Source of the DNA: [Flexibacter] sp. ATCC 35103
GTDB lineage: Bacteria > Bacteroidota > Bacteroidia > Flavobacteriales > Flavobacteriaceae
Direction: 5' to 3'
NCBI RefSeq assembly: GCF_001975985.1
Contig: NZ_MTQF01000007.1
Location: forward strand, 124,001 to 188,000
Length of the DNA: 64,000 bases
The position numbers and the translations under genes were made by a program. Under the pieces are notes generated by a model. That model worked only from the letters and a program-made list of their open reading frames with translations. It ran no database searches and was not told the DNA's origin. Below are positions 34,981 through 44,314 of this stretch, piece after piece; the first letter of the stretch is position 1; each line of letters begins with the position of its first letter.

Positions 34981-36152
34981 AAATACCCTTAATGCGAAAA
35001 GCATTTCTTAAAGAAGAACAGACTAAAAAAGCTTTGGCTGATTTTATTCTTACTGCAGACAGATTAAGTATGGATATTGAGTGTAAAAAATTTGAAGATA
35101 AATTTGCTCAGTATCAAAAGTCTAAACACGCTGTATTGTTTAATAGTGGTGGCAGCGCAAACTTAGCGATGCTGCAGGCATTAAAAAATTTAGGAAAATT
35201 AAAAGATGGTGATAAAGTAGCTTTTTCAGCATTAACCTGGTCAACTAATACAATGCCAATTATTCAGTTAGGTATGGTTCCTGTTGCACTCGATTGTGAA
35301 CCTGATACATTGAATACAATGTCGTATCATCTTTTAGAAAGATTGAAAACAACAGATTTGCAAGCTTTATTTATAACCAATATTCTTGGTTTTACAGGAG
35401 ATATAAATACTATAAAACAAATTTGTAACGATAGGAATATTATTTTAATAGAAGATAATTGTGAATCATTAGGAACCGAATTACCAGAGGGAACTACCGG
35501 TAATTTTGGAATTGGAGGAAGCTTTTCTTTTTTTGTAGCACATCATATGTCAACTATAGAAGGAGGAATGGTTTGCACAAGTGATGATGATTTTGCCGAA
35601 ATGCTTAGAATTGTAAGAGCCAACGGATGGGATAGAAACCTTACTGCTGAACAACAGGAAAAATGGAGAGGAAAATTCGATATTCAGTCAGAATTTCAGG
35701 CTAAATATACGTTCTATGATTTAGGATATAATTTTAGGCCTACTGAAATCACCGGTTTTCTAGGACAATATCAAATGCAGTTTTTAGAAGAAAACATTAG
35801 TAAAAGAGAACAAAATTATTTGCGAATAGAAAATATTATAAAAGACAATCCGGATTTTGTTTATCTAAAACACAATCATATAAACAGATTGTCTACGTTC
35901 GCTTTTCCATTTGTTTGCAAAACGCCGGAATTACGAAAACATTATCTGGATAAATTTACTCAGGCCGGAGTAGAAATCAGACCCATGATTGCCGGAAATA
36001 TGCAAGAGCAGCCCTTTTATAAAAAATATGTAAAAGACCTTTATGATATGCCAGGTGCAGATATGATGCATGCAAATGGTTTTTATTGCGGAAATTATCC
36101 TGAGCTTCTAGAAGAAGACTTATTAGTTATTGAGAATTTATTAAAAAAATAA
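34977..36152 (+). CDS. ColD-like GDP-4-keto-6-deoxymannose 3-dehydratase
   Basis: A 391-residue aminotransferase-fold protein with histidine where aminotransferases carry the PLP lysine: FFVAHHMSTIEGGM, H190. Other segments shared, from memory, with ColD of E. coli O55 are IEDNCESLG, VRANGWDRNL, LGYNFRPTEITG and EIRPMIAGN. Unlike RfbH it has no CYC...C iron-sulfur motif, as expected for ColD, which works alone with PLP and glutamate. With gmd at 36977 and fcl/colC at 32960, it suggests GDP-L-colitose (3,6-dideoxy-L-galactose) or a related 3-deoxysugar. It overlaps the acyltransferase gene by four bases. Confidence 0.82.
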   Translation: MKIPLMRKAFLKEEQTKKALADFILTADRLSMDIECKKFEDKFAQYQKSKHAVLFNSGGSANLAMLQALKNLGKLKDGDKVAFSALTWSTNTMPIIQLGMVPVALDCEPDTLNTMSYHLLERLKTTDLQALFITNILGFTGDINTIKQICNDRNIILIEDNCESLGTELPEGTTGNFGIGGSFSFFVAHHMSTIEGGMVCTSDDDFAEMLRIVRANGWDRNLTAEQQEKWRGKFDIQSEFQAKYTFYDLGYNFRPTEITGFLGQYQMQFLEENISKREQNYLRIENIIKDNPDFVYLKHNHINRLSTFAFPFVCKTPELRKHYLDKFTQAGVEIRPMIAGNMQEQPFYKKYVKDLYDMPGADMMHANGFYCGNYPELLEEDLLVIENLLKK

Positions 36153-36973
36153 TGATTGTAGTTCAGTTAATTGGAGGTTTAGGGAATCAGTTGTTTCAAT
36201 ATGCAGCAGCTAAAGCTTTTGCTTTAGAAACAGAACAGAAACTTTATATAGATGTCTCACAATTTGAAAGTTATAAATTGCACAACTACGCATTAAATCA
36301 CTTTAATATTATTTCTAATGTCTATAACAAACCAAACAGATATTTTAAAAAAATAAAAAGTTTTTATCAAAAAAATACTTCCTATAAAGAAGTTGATTTT
36401 GGTTATAACCAGGATCTTTTTAATTTAAAAGGAGATACTATATTTTTAGATGGTTATTTTCAGTCAGAAAAATATTTTAAAAAATACGAAAAAGAAATTC
36501 GGGAAGATTTTGAAATACGTACACCATTAAAAAAGATTACTACAGATACAATTGCAAAAATTGAAACTGTAAATTCTGTTTCAATACATATTCGACGAGG
36601 AGATTATTTAAACAATCCTTTACACAATACAAGTAAAGAAGAATACTATAAGAAAGCTTTAGAAATAATAGAAGAAAAGATAACCAACCCTGTTTTTTTT
36701 GTTTTTTCTGATGATATAAATTGGGTTAAATCAAATTTCTCAACAAATCATGAAACAGTATTTATTGACTTTAATGATGCTTCAACGAATTTCGAAGATT
36801 TAAAATTAATGGCTTCCTGTAAACATAATGTTATAGCAAATAGTAGTTTTAGCTGGTGGGGTGCATGGCTCAATAAAAATCAGAATAAAATTGTAATTGC
36901 TCCAAAACTTTGGTTTAATGACAATTCTATAAATATTAATGATATAATACCAACAAGTTGGCTTAAAATATAA
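36152..36973 (+). CDS. Glycosyltransferase family 11 (alpha-1,2-fucosyl/colitosyltransferase-like)
   Basis: A 273-residue GT11 enzyme. Motifs: GGLGNQLFQYA at 8-18, HIRRGDY at 146-152 (donor phosphate binding) and NSSFSWWGAWL at 230-240. Length is normal for bacterial alpha-1,2-fucosyltransferases. It lies between the ColD-like and Gmd genes, overlapping the former by one base. In E. coli O55 the colitosyltransferase WbgN is also a fucosyltransferase-like enzyme, so the donor here may be GDP-L-colitose rather than GDP-L-fucose; that is inference from context. Confidence 0.92.
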   Translation: MIVVQLIGGLGNQLFQYAAAKAFALETEQKLYIDVSQFESYKLHNYALNHFNIISNVYNKPNRYFKKIKSFYQKNTSYKEVDFGYNQDLFNLKGDTIFLDGYFQSEKYFKKYEKEIREDFEIRTPLKKITTDTIAKIETVNSVSIHIRRGDYLNNPLHNTSKEEYYKKALEIIEEKITNPVFFVFSDDINWVKSNFSTNHETVFIDFNDASTNFEDLKLMASCKHNVIANSSFSWWGAWLNKNQNKIVIAPKLWFNDNSININDIIPTSWLKI

Positions 36974-36976
36974 AAA

Positions 36977-38050
36977 ATGAAAAAAGCATTAATAACCGGA
37001 GTTACTGGTCAGGATGGAGCTTATTTAGCAGAATTCCTATTAGAAAAAGGCTACGAAGTTCACGGCGTAAAAAGAAGAGCTTCATCGTTTAACACACAAC
37101 GTATCGATCATTTATTCAGAGACCTTCATGAAGAAAACGTTCGGTTCATTCTTCATTACGGAGACTTATCTGATGCGACTAATCTAATAAGAATAATTCA
37201 GGAAGTTCAGCCTGATGAAATCTATAATTTAGGAGCCATGTCTCATGTAAAGGTAAGTTTTGACACTCCTGAATATGTTGCAAATGTTGATGGTTTAGGA
37301 GCAATGAGATTATTAGAAGCAGTAAGAATTTTAGGTCTGGCAGAAAAAACCAGAGTTTATCAGGCTTCAACTTCGGAGTTGTTTGGTTTAGTGCAAGAAG
37401 TACCACAAACAGAGAAAACACCATTTTATCCGCGTTCACCATATGGTGTGGCAAAAATTTATGCATATTGGATAACCGTAAACTATCGTGAGGCATATAA
37501 TATGTTTGCTTGTAATGGAATTTTATTTAACCACGAATCACCATTGCGAGGAGAAACATTTGTTACCAGAAAAATTACGATGGCTACGGCAAAAATTGCT
37601 TTAGGCTTACAGGATACATTATACATAGGAAACCTAAATTCGCAAAGAGATTGGGGACATGCAAAAGATTATATAGAAGCCATGTGGTTAATTTTGCAAC
37701 AAGACAAAGCAGAAGATTTTGTTATTTCTACTGGTAAAACCACCACAGTTAGAGAATTTGTTAGAATGGCATTTTTAGAATGTGGTATTGAATTAGACTT
37801 TGTGGGAGAAAATGAAAATGAAGTTGGAAAAGTTAAATCCTGTTCAAATTCAAAATATCAATTAGAAATAGGGAAGGAAATTGTAAAAATAGATCCCGCT
37901 TATTACAGACCAACAGAAGTTGATTTATTGATAGGAGATTCAACAAAGGCAAGAACAGTTTTAGGATGGAAACCAAAATTTGATCTTAAAGATATAGTGG
38001 AACAAATGGTAGAATCAGATATACAATTATTTGAAAAAGAAATAAAGTAA
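36977..38050 (+). CDS. gmd: GDP-mannose 4,6-dehydratase
   Basis: A 357-residue SDR dehydratase: TGVTGQDGAYL (7-17), HGVKRRASSFNTQRIDHL, NLGAMSHVKVSF, ASTSELFG, YPRSPYGVAK with the catalytic Tyr-Lys, NHESPLRG, and GNLNSQRDWGHAKDY. It converts GDP-mannose to GDP-4-keto-6-deoxymannose, the substrate both of Fcl (fucose) and of a ColD enzyme (colitose). The stop overlaps the start of the next glycosyltransferase (TAATG). No mannose-1-phosphate guanylyltransferase is visible in the window. Confidence 0.97.
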   Translation: MKKALITGVTGQDGAYLAEFLLEKGYEVHGVKRRASSFNTQRIDHLFRDLHEENVRFILHYGDLSDATNLIRIIQEVQPDEIYNLGAMSHVKVSFDTPEYVANVDGLGAMRLLEAVRILGLAEKTRVYQASTSELFGLVQEVPQTEKTPFYPRSPYGVAKIYAYWITVNYREAYNMFACNGILFNHESPLRGETFVTRKITMATAKIALGLQDTLYIGNLNSQRDWGHAKDYIEAMWLILQQDKAEDFVISTGKTTTVREFVRMAFLECGIELDFVGENENEVGKVKSCSNSKYQLEIGKEIVKIDPAYYRPTEVDLLIGDSTKARTVLGWKPKFDLKDIVEQMVESDIQLFEKEIK

Positions 38051-39069
38051 TGTCTTCAAGCCCAAAAATAACAGTTTTAATGCCCGTCTATAATTGCGAA
38101 CTTTATGTAAAGGAAGCGGTAGACAGTATTTTAAATCAGACTTTTTCAGATTTTGAATTTATAATAATCGATGACGCTTCGACAGATTCAACTGTTTCGA
38201 TTATAAAATCATATAATGATCCAAGAATACAATTAATAGAAAAACCTCAGAATTCAGGTTATACAAATAGTTTAAATAACGGATTAAGCATTGCTAAAGG
38301 AGAATACATTGCCAGAATGGATGGTGATGATATTAGTTTGCCGGAACGCTTTGCTAAACAAGTGGCTTTTTTAGATGCTAATCCCGGCATTATTCTTTGC
38401 GGGACATTGTATCAAATTATTGGTAAAAACAAGATTAGCGATCATCCGTTAAGTCATGAAGAAATTAAAGTAAAATTAATTTCCGGTTGCTATATTGCAC
38501 ATCCTACTGTTATGATTCGTAAAACAGTATTAGAACAAAACAAAGTAGAGTATGATGTAAAAAAAGAACCTGCAGAAGATTATGATTTATGGTCGCGTTT
38601 AGCTTTTTTGGGAGAACTTGCAAATATAGGAGAGGTATTATTGTATTATAGAGAGCATCTCTTGCAAACTTCAAATCTAAGAAGAGAAAAACAAGAAAAA
38701 GTAGCACAAGGTATAAAAATTATGATGTTACAAAAAGTAGTGCCTGATTTAGAGAATGCGAGTTTTTTTCCTTTTGATTTCTCATTGCCAATCAAACAAA
38801 AAGGATGGGCAAAAGAATTTAAAACTAAAATGAAATTGCTTAATCTTTTAGTTCAGGAAAATAATAAAAATAAAATCTACGATTCAAAATTATTTTCAAA
38901 ATTTATAAAGGAAGAGAAAATATCTTTTAGTAAAAAAGTGAATCAAAAATTAGATCATTATTCTGTAAAAAATGGCATCTCTGTTTTATTTAATATCCCT
39001 GAATTCTTTAAATATATCGGATTTAGAAAAAGTGGAAAATTTATAATCAAATGCTTTCTGCAAAAATAA
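38050..39069 (+). CDS. Glycosyltransferase family 2 protein
   Basis: A 339-residue GT2 enzyme with ITVLMPVYNCE at 7-17, the DDASTDST loop (41-48), an acceptor-side NSGYTNSLNNGL, MDGDDISLP as the metal site (90-98) and EDYDLWSRL as the catalytic acid segment. The C-terminus is long and lysine-rich. Its ATG overlaps the gmd stop by one base. Donor unknown. Confidence 0.88.
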   Translation: MSSSPKITVLMPVYNCELYVKEAVDSILNQTFSDFEFIIIDDASTDSTVSIIKSYNDPRIQLIEKPQNSGYTNSLNNGLSIAKGEYIARMDGDDISLPERFAKQVAFLDANPGIILCGTLYQIIGKNKISDHPLSHEEIKVKLISGCYIAHPTVMIRKTVLEQNKVEYDVKKEPAEDYDLWSRLAFLGELANIGEVLLYYREHLLQTSNLRREKQEKVAQGIKIMMLQKVVPDLENASFFPFDFSLPIKQKGWAKEFKTKMKLLNLLVQENNKNKIYDSKLFSKFIKEEKISFSKKVNQKLDHYSVKNGISVLFNIPEFFKYIGFRKSGKFIIKCFLQK

Positions 39070-39076
39070 TTTGCAA

Positions 39077-39919
39077 ATGAAAACATATATAATCAAGATT
39101 TTAATTTTTTTAGGTATAAAATCGTCTGTAAAAAGAATGACCAACTATATAAAATTAAAATCTCTAAAATTATTTTTTAATTCATTCAATAAAACTGTTA
39201 TTGGGCAAAACAAAAACCACAAGTCAATCCCTGTAATAATAATAAGTTTTAATCAATTACTGTATTTAAAACAGTTGATTGACTTTTTGAAAAATAATAA
39301 TCATGATAATATTATAATTCTTGATAACAATTCGACTTATCCGCCATTATTAAATTATTTTACAGAAATAGAATCATCAGTAAAAATATACAGATTAACA
39401 CAAAATTACGGGCATCTGGCCTTTTGGAAAAACAAAGAAATATTCAAAAAATACTCAAAAGGGTATCATATTATAACAGATCCTGATATTCTTCCTGTCA
39501 AGGAATGTCCTAATGATTTTGTTTCTTATTTCAAGCAAAAACTGGATGAGAATTATCAAATAACCAAAGTAGGTTTTAGTTTGAAAATCGATGATTTAGA
39601 GGAATCAAATTTGAATAAAAATAAAATTATAAATTGGGAATCTAAATTTTATGTAACAAAAGATAAAGAAGGCGATTTTTTAGCAGATATAGATACCACA
39701 TTTGCTATTTACAGGCCGTTTTATAAATACAAGCATTCTAATTTTTATGACGCTATTCGTGTGAAATTTCCATATCAGGCGCTACATGGAGGTTGGTATA
39801 TTGATCATAATAATTTAACAGAAGAGCAAGAGTTTTATTTTAAGCATTGTAACACTTCAAGTTCATGGGGAATAGATGAAAATGGTAATTTAAAAAGTAA
39901 TTTATATGATAAATATTAG
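39077..39919 (+). CDS. GT-A-type glycosyltransferase (GT2-like) with N-terminal extension
   Basis: A 280-residue protein. A basic, partly hydrophobic N-terminal stretch of about 50 residues precedes the GT-A core, which starts at PVIIISFNQLLYLK (52-65). The core continues with IILDNNSTYPP, TQNYGHLAFW and TDPDI (134-138) as DxD. The C-terminal part has DTTFAIYRP and LHGGWYIDHN. The core resembles GT2-like enzymes of unknown donor. I used the ATG at 39077; a TTG two codons upstream is in frame. A 50-base gap follows. Confidence 0.68.
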   Translation: MKTYIIKILIFLGIKSSVKRMTNYIKLKSLKLFFNSFNKTVIGQNKNHKSIPVIIISFNQLLYLKQLIDFLKNNNHDNIIILDNNSTYPPLLNYFTEIESSVKIYRLTQNYGHLAFWKNKEIFKKYSKGYHIITDPDILPVKECPNDFVSYFKQKLDENYQITKVGFSLKIDDLEESNLNKNKIINWESKFYVTKDKEGDFLADIDTTFAIYRPFYKYKHSNFYDAIRVKFPYQALHGGWYIDHNNLTEEQEFYFKHCNTSSSWGIDENGNLKSNLYDKY

Positions 39920-39969
39920 TTACACAAAACAAGATAAAACTTTAACATAAAAATATCTAAAAAAATAAA

Positions 39970-40884
39970 ATGGAGCAAACAGCCCCTTTAGTTTCAATAA
40001 TAATTCCAACTTTTAATAGAGAACATCTAATAAAAGATACTTTAGAATCAGTATTGTTACAAAGCTATCTTAATTGGGAGTGTATTATTGTCGACGATGG
40101 ATCTACAGATAATACAGTTGCCGTTATTAAGGAATTTATTAAAAATGATAGCCGTTTCTCGTTTTATAATTTACAACATAAAGGAGTAAGTTACGCCCGT
40201 AATTATGCATTAAGTGTAGTAAAAGGAGAATTTATACAGTTTTTGGACTCAGATGATTTATTGCATGAAAATAAAATAAAAGATTCTTTGGCCGCTTTAG
40301 CAAAAGATGAATTCGATCGTAAAATTGTAATATCGAATTTTAGGATGTTTAGAGATACATTACAAAATTCTGAAGCTCCTTTTTGTAAACTTACCCTAGC
40401 CGAATTTAATTTTGAAAAAGTATTATACGATTGGGATTTCGAGTTTAATATACCAATCCACTGTGGTTTTTTTCATAAAAGCAATTTCGAAAATTTTAAA
40501 TTTCAATCAGAATTAGGCGCAAAAGAAGATTGGATTATGTGGTTAAGAATCTTTAAAAATAATCCTGAAGTTATTTTTATCGATTTGCCATTAGCTTATT
40601 ACAGATACCATGATAAAAATATGACCAAAGATTTTGCTCATATGAAAAGCAATTTCTTCTATTCTTTTCCGATTTTAAAAACCATGTTATCTGAAGATGA
40701 ATTTGAAACTTTTTTAATTTTTTTAATCGAAAAGTATTATCAGCAGTCCAGAGAAAACAGACTTGAACTGAAGAAATATAAACATTCAGGATCATACAAA
40801 TTAGGAAATAAAATTAAAAAAATCCTTTCGAAACTACACTTACTTGGTTTTGGAAAATGGATATTGAAAAAAGCAACGAAATGA
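39970..40884 (+). CDS. Glycosyltransferase family 2 protein
   Basis: A 304-residue GT2 enzyme: VSIIIPTFNRE at 8-18, IIVDDGSTDNT at 39-49, GVSYARNYAL for the acceptor loop, FLDSDDLLHE (91-100) and GAKEDWIMWLR as catalytic segment. All expected acidic residues are present. The C-terminus is basic and may touch the membrane. It begins a run of four closely packed GT2 genes and overlaps the next by four bases. Confidence 0.9.
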   Translation: MEQTAPLVSIIIPTFNREHLIKDTLESVLLQSYLNWECIIVDDGSTDNTVAVIKEFIKNDSRFSFYNLQHKGVSYARNYALSVVKGEFIQFLDSDDLLHENKIKDSLAALAKDEFDRKIVISNFRMFRDTLQNSEAPFCKLTLAEFNFEKVLYDWDFEFNIPIHCGFFHKSNFENFKFQSELGAKEDWIMWLRIFKNNPEVIFIDLPLAYYRYHDKNMTKDFAHMKSNFFYSFPILKTMLSEDEFETFLIFLIEKYYQQSRENRLELKKYKHSGSYKLGNKIKKILSKLHLLGFGKWILKKATK

Positions 40885-41843
40885 TCGCGATCGTAATACC
40901 GTATTACAAACTTGAGTTTTTTGAAGAAACGCTGCAATCCTTAAAAAACCAGACTGACAAAAGATTTAAAGTTTATATAGGAAACGATTCAAGTCCTGAA
41001 GATCCACAATTTTTGCTGGATAAATTTAAAGGTGCTTTTGAGTATAATTATCATATTTTTGATTCGAACCTGGGCGGAACATCACTAGTAAAACAATGGC
41101 ATCGATGTATCGCTCTTACAGAGAATGAAGACTGGATTATGATTCTGGGAGATGATGATGTCCTGAGTGATAATGTAGTTGAACTATTTTATAAGAACGA
41201 AAAAGAAATTAAAGAGAAAAATGTAAACGTAGTTCGTTTCGCTACTAAAGTTATAAATGAAAAAGGAGAAGTTGTTTTAGATAAATTCACTCATCCTGTC
41301 TTAGAAAACGCACAAGATTTTTTGACAAGGAAATTTTCAAAAAAAACACGAAGTTCGTTAAGTGAACATTTGTTTAAAAAAGAAATTGTTGAAGACAAAA
41401 AATTCAAAGATTTACATCTTGCGTGGCACTCTGATGACTTAGCCATTTTAGAATTTTCGACTCCCAATTTTATTTATTCTATAAATGATGCCCATCTTTT
41501 AATACGGGTTTCAAATTTAAGTATAACAGGAGATGCCAGTACAAATGATCGTAAAAATTGGGCCACTTTTCAATTTTGCGAAATACTATTTACAGAATAC
41601 AGTTTGTTGTTTACAAAATTTCAAAAGAAAATAATTTTACAAAAGCTTGAAGTCGCTTTTTTAAATATTCCTTCATTTGCAACTTATAAAACAATGATTG
41701 CTTATCATTTTAAGCAAATAGGATTTATATCTGCAATACAATTTCAATTGCGATTAATAAAATATAAAATAATTTTGATACTGAAGAAACTCAAAATATT
41801 TACAGCTGTTTATGCAGTGTATGCTAAAATAGTAAAGAAATGA
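40881..41843 (+). CDS. Glycosyltransferase family 2 protein
   Basis: A 320-residue GT2 enzyme: IAIVIPYYKLE at 2-12, VYIGNDSSPED at 31-41, LGGTSLVKQWHRCI, and LGDDDVLSD (89-97) as metal site. I chose the ATG at 40881, which overlaps the previous stop as ATGA, over the ATG at 40857, which would add eight residues inside the previous frame. The protein ends in a basic, hydrophobic helix. Part of the GT2 run between gmd and neuA. Confidence 0.86.
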   Translation: MIAIVIPYYKLEFFEETLQSLKNQTDKRFKVYIGNDSSPEDPQFLLDKFKGAFEYNYHIFDSNLGGTSLVKQWHRCIALTENEDWIMILGDDDVLSDNVVELFYKNEKEIKEKNVNVVRFATKVINEKGEVVLDKFTHPVLENAQDFLTRKFSKKTRSSLSEHLFKKEIVEDKKFKDLHLAWHSDDLAILEFSTPNFIYSINDAHLLIRVSNLSITGDASTNDRKNWATFQFCEILFTEYSLLFTKFQKKIILQKLEVAFLNIPSFATYKTMIAYHFKQIGFISAIQFQLRLIKYKIILILKKLKIFTAVYAVYAKIVKK

Positions 41844-42694
41844 AAAACTTTTTTTTAGTTATTCCAACCAGAGACCGATTAGAATGTCTGTCTAATTTGT
41901 TATTAGATCTAAATGCTTTCGGGACATATATTTCGCAAGTTGTTATTGTTGATCAAAGTCAGGTCGATATAGAATCAGATATTGATAAACTGCCACTTGA
42001 CTTTAATTTTACTTTCGTAAAAAATGGAAGAGAAAAATCAGTGAATCATTCCAGAAACCAGGCTTTAAAACATTACAAAGATGAAGAATGGCTGTTTTTT
42101 CTTGATGACGATTTAAGAATCCCGAGTATTGCGTTTGAGCAAATTACAGAAATTTTAAAACCCAACATAATTGATGTTTTAATTCCCGGAATTCATTTTG
42201 ACGGAATGGAAACAGCAGAGTTTAAATACCAAACCATTTTAGATACTATTGCAAAACCACATAATTTCTCAAAATCGAGATTTAGGCTGCAAGTATGTTC
42301 CGGTTTGAATATTGTAAAAAAAGATGTTTTTAGAGAAGCAGGTTTTTTCTTTGATGAAAATTTTACCATATGGGGCGATGATTGGGATTACGGAATGCGC
42401 TTGCTTCAGGCCGGGGCAAATATCTATTTTCAGCCTAAAATTTTGGTAGAACACTTGCAGGTTTCAGTTGGTGGACAAAGAGACAAAGCCAAAACATTGA
42501 ATCTGGAATTAGAAAAGGAAAAACTTTATTTTTATTTCCTTCAAAAACACTTTTCAAAAACAGTAGTGAAACAACAATATTATATAAAGATTTTTCAATC
42601 AGTTAAAATGTTTTTTTTAAAGGGTAAAATTTCAAACGTATTGATTTCTTATAAAGGATATAAAAGAATGCTAAAAATGAAATCTCATGATTAA
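41840..42694 (+). CDS. Glycosyltransferase family 2 protein
   Basis: A 284-residue GT2 enzyme with FFLVIPTRDRL at 4-14, VVIVDQSQVD, KSVNHSRNQAL, FFLDDDLRIP (86-95) and IWGDDWDYGMRL for the catalytic aspartate region. The SVNHSRNQAL loop recalls enzymes that place sugars on the growing chain. It overlaps the previous gene by four bases, so translation is likely coupled. Confidence 0.88.
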   Translation: MKNFFLVIPTRDRLECLSNLLLDLNAFGTYISQVVIVDQSQVDIESDIDKLPLDFNFTFVKNGREKSVNHSRNQALKHYKDEEWLFFLDDDLRIPSIAFEQITEILKPNIIDVLIPGIHFDGMETAEFKYQTILDTIAKPHNFSKSRFRLQVCSGLNIVKKDVFREAGFFFDENFTIWGDDWDYGMRLLQAGANIYFQPKILVEHLQVSVGGQRDKAKTLNLELEKEKLYFYFLQKHFSKTVVKQQYYIKIFQSVKMFFLKGKISNVLISYKGYKRMLKMKSHD

Positions 42695-42712
42695 TGAAAT
42701 CAAAATACTTTT

Positions 42713-43630
42713 ATGGATTTAAACAAACATGATTTTTCTATTTTAATTACAACCAAAAATAGGTGCAGCGACTTGATTTTTACATTAAATAAAATCAAAT
42801 ATTTAATAGAAACAGAAGAGGTAGAATGTGTGGTTTTTGATGATGGCTCGATAGACGGTACTTTTGAAAAAGTAAAAAGAGATTTTCCCGGTATTAAAAT
42901 TTTTCGCAATGAATCTTCAAAAGGATATCTTTATTGTCGAAATAAAATGCTGAACGAAACCCAGGCAAAATTTGCAATTTCACTAGATGACGATGCACAT
43001 TTTGTTACTGAAAATCCCTTAAACGCTATACGCAGTCATTTTGATGAAAATAAAAAATGTGGATTAATTGCACTTCGCATTTTTTGGGGATTAGACGAGC
43101 CGGTTGAAACAATTTCAACAGAAAAATCACAAAGAGTAAAAGGCTTTGTTGGTTGCGGTCATGTCTGGAGGATGAGTGCATGGAGAGATACCCCTAATTA
43201 TCCGGAATGGTTTGAGTTTTATGGAGAAGAAGATTTCTCAGCAATGCAATTATTCAAAAGAAATTGGGAGGTTCATTATTTTCCGGAAGTCTTAATTAAT
43301 CACAGAGTGAATATTAAGGCCAGGAAAAAAAATGCCGATTATGCTATTAGATTACAAAGATCACTTAGAGCCGGATGGTATTTATATTTTTTGTTTTTAC
43401 CGTTAAAAGTAATTCCAAGAAAAATGGCTTATTCTATTTGGATGCAATTAAAACTAAAAGTTTTTAAAGGTGATTTTAAAGCTCTAAAAGCACTGATTTA
43501 TGCCCTGTTCAACTTAATAGTTTCCATTCCTAAGATCATAAAAAATAAAAACAGATTTACGGATAAAGAGTTTGATGAATTTCAAAAACTTGATGATACC
43601 AGGATATATTGGCAACCAGAAAAAAAATAA
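42713..43630 (+). CDS. Glycosyltransferase family 2 protein
   Basis: A 305-residue GT2 enzyme: FSILITTKNRC at 8-18, VVFDDGSIDGT at 40-50, SKGYLYCRNKML, SLDDDAHF (90-97), and FYGEEDFSAMQLF as the catalytic acid segment. A hydrophobic, basic C-terminal region (YLYFLFLPLKVIPRKM) may attach it to the membrane. It is the last GT2 before the sialic-acid genes. Confidence 0.88.
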   Translation: MDLNKHDFSILITTKNRCSDLIFTLNKIKYLIETEEVECVVFDDGSIDGTFEKVKRDFPGIKIFRNESSKGYLYCRNKMLNETQAKFAISLDDDAHFVTENPLNAIRSHFDENKKCGLIALRIFWGLDEPVETISTEKSQRVKGFVGCGHVWRMSAWRDTPNYPEWFEFYGEEDFSAMQLFKRNWEVHYFPEVLINHRVNIKARKKNADYAIRLQRSLRAGWYLYFLFLPLKVIPRKMAYSIWMQLKLKVFKGDFKALKALIYALFNLIVSIPKIIKNKNRFTDKEFDEFQKLDDTRIYWQPEKK

Positions 43631-43648
43631 CATTATAATTGCGTGCAA

Positions 43649-44314
43649 ATGAAAACAATTGCTATAATTCCGGCAAGAGGAGGCTCTAAAAGATTACCTC
43701 AAAAAAATGTAAAAATATTAGCAGGAATTCCACTTTTGGCACATAGTATTTTATATGCTCAGGCAAATAGTGACATCATTGACGAAATTTATGTTTCGAC
43801 AGATAATGATGAAATCAAAAGGCAGGCAATATTGTTTGGCGCCAAAGTTATTGACAGACCTGAATCCTTATCTGGTGACTTAGAACCTACGGTAACAGCA
43901 TTAAAAAATGTATTGGAGCAATTAGAAGAAACGGTCGAAAATGTAGTTTTGTTACAACCTACAAATCCTTTAAGACCGGATGATTTATTAAAAAATGCTT
44001 TTAAAATGTATGAGCAAAATAACTGTGACAGTTTATTTACAGTAACTCAGAATCATCAAAAGTTTGGAAAAATTGTACAAAATAAATTCGTTCCGTACAA
44101 TTATAAAATTGGACAGCGAAGCCAGGATCTCGAACCTCTTTTTTATGAAAATGGATTGCTTTATATCACTAAAGCAAAACTTATTTTAGAAGATAAAATT
44201 ATTTCTGAAAATGCTTATACATTAATAATAGATCATATTTTTGCCAAAATTGATATTGATGCACAGGACGATTTTGATTATACAGAATGGATAATAACAA
44301 AAAATAAAAAATGA
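43649..44314 (+). CDS. neuA: CMP-sialic acid synthetase (acylneuraminate cytidylyltransferase)
   Basis: A 221-residue nucleotidyltransferase with the CMP-NeuAc synthetase signature IIPARGGSKRLPQKN at 6-20, YVSTDNDEI, VIDRPESLSGD and LLQPTNPLR. It activates a nonulosonic acid with CTP. With NeuB and NeuC close behind, N-acetylneuraminic acid is the likely substrate. The ATG at 43649 is preferred to an in-frame GTG two codons earlier. It overlaps the following methyltransferase-like gene by four bases. Confidence 0.92.
   Translation: MKTIAIIPARGGSKRLPQKNVKILAGIPLLAHSILYAQANSDIIDEIYVSTDNDEIKRQAILFGAKVIDRPESLSGDLEPTVTALKNVLEQLEETVENVVLLQPTNPLRPDDLLKNAFKMYEQNNCDSLFTVTQNHQKFGKIVQNKFVPYNYKIGQRSQDLEPLFYENGLLYITKAKLILEDKIISENAYTLIIDHIFAKIDIDAQDDFDYTEWIITKNKK

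Noticed and set aside
34977..36152. GDP-perosamine synthase or another sugar aminotransferase
   Set aside because: The PLP lysine is replaced by histidine (AHH, H190), which fits a ColD-type dehydratase and not an aminotransferase.
37179..37496. Reverse-strand open frame of 105 codons inside gmd
   Set aside because: Gmd on the + strand is unmistakable and continuous; the antisense frame has no domain and is a coding shadow. The same applies to the other minus-strand frames, such as 61126-61446 and 50616-50927.
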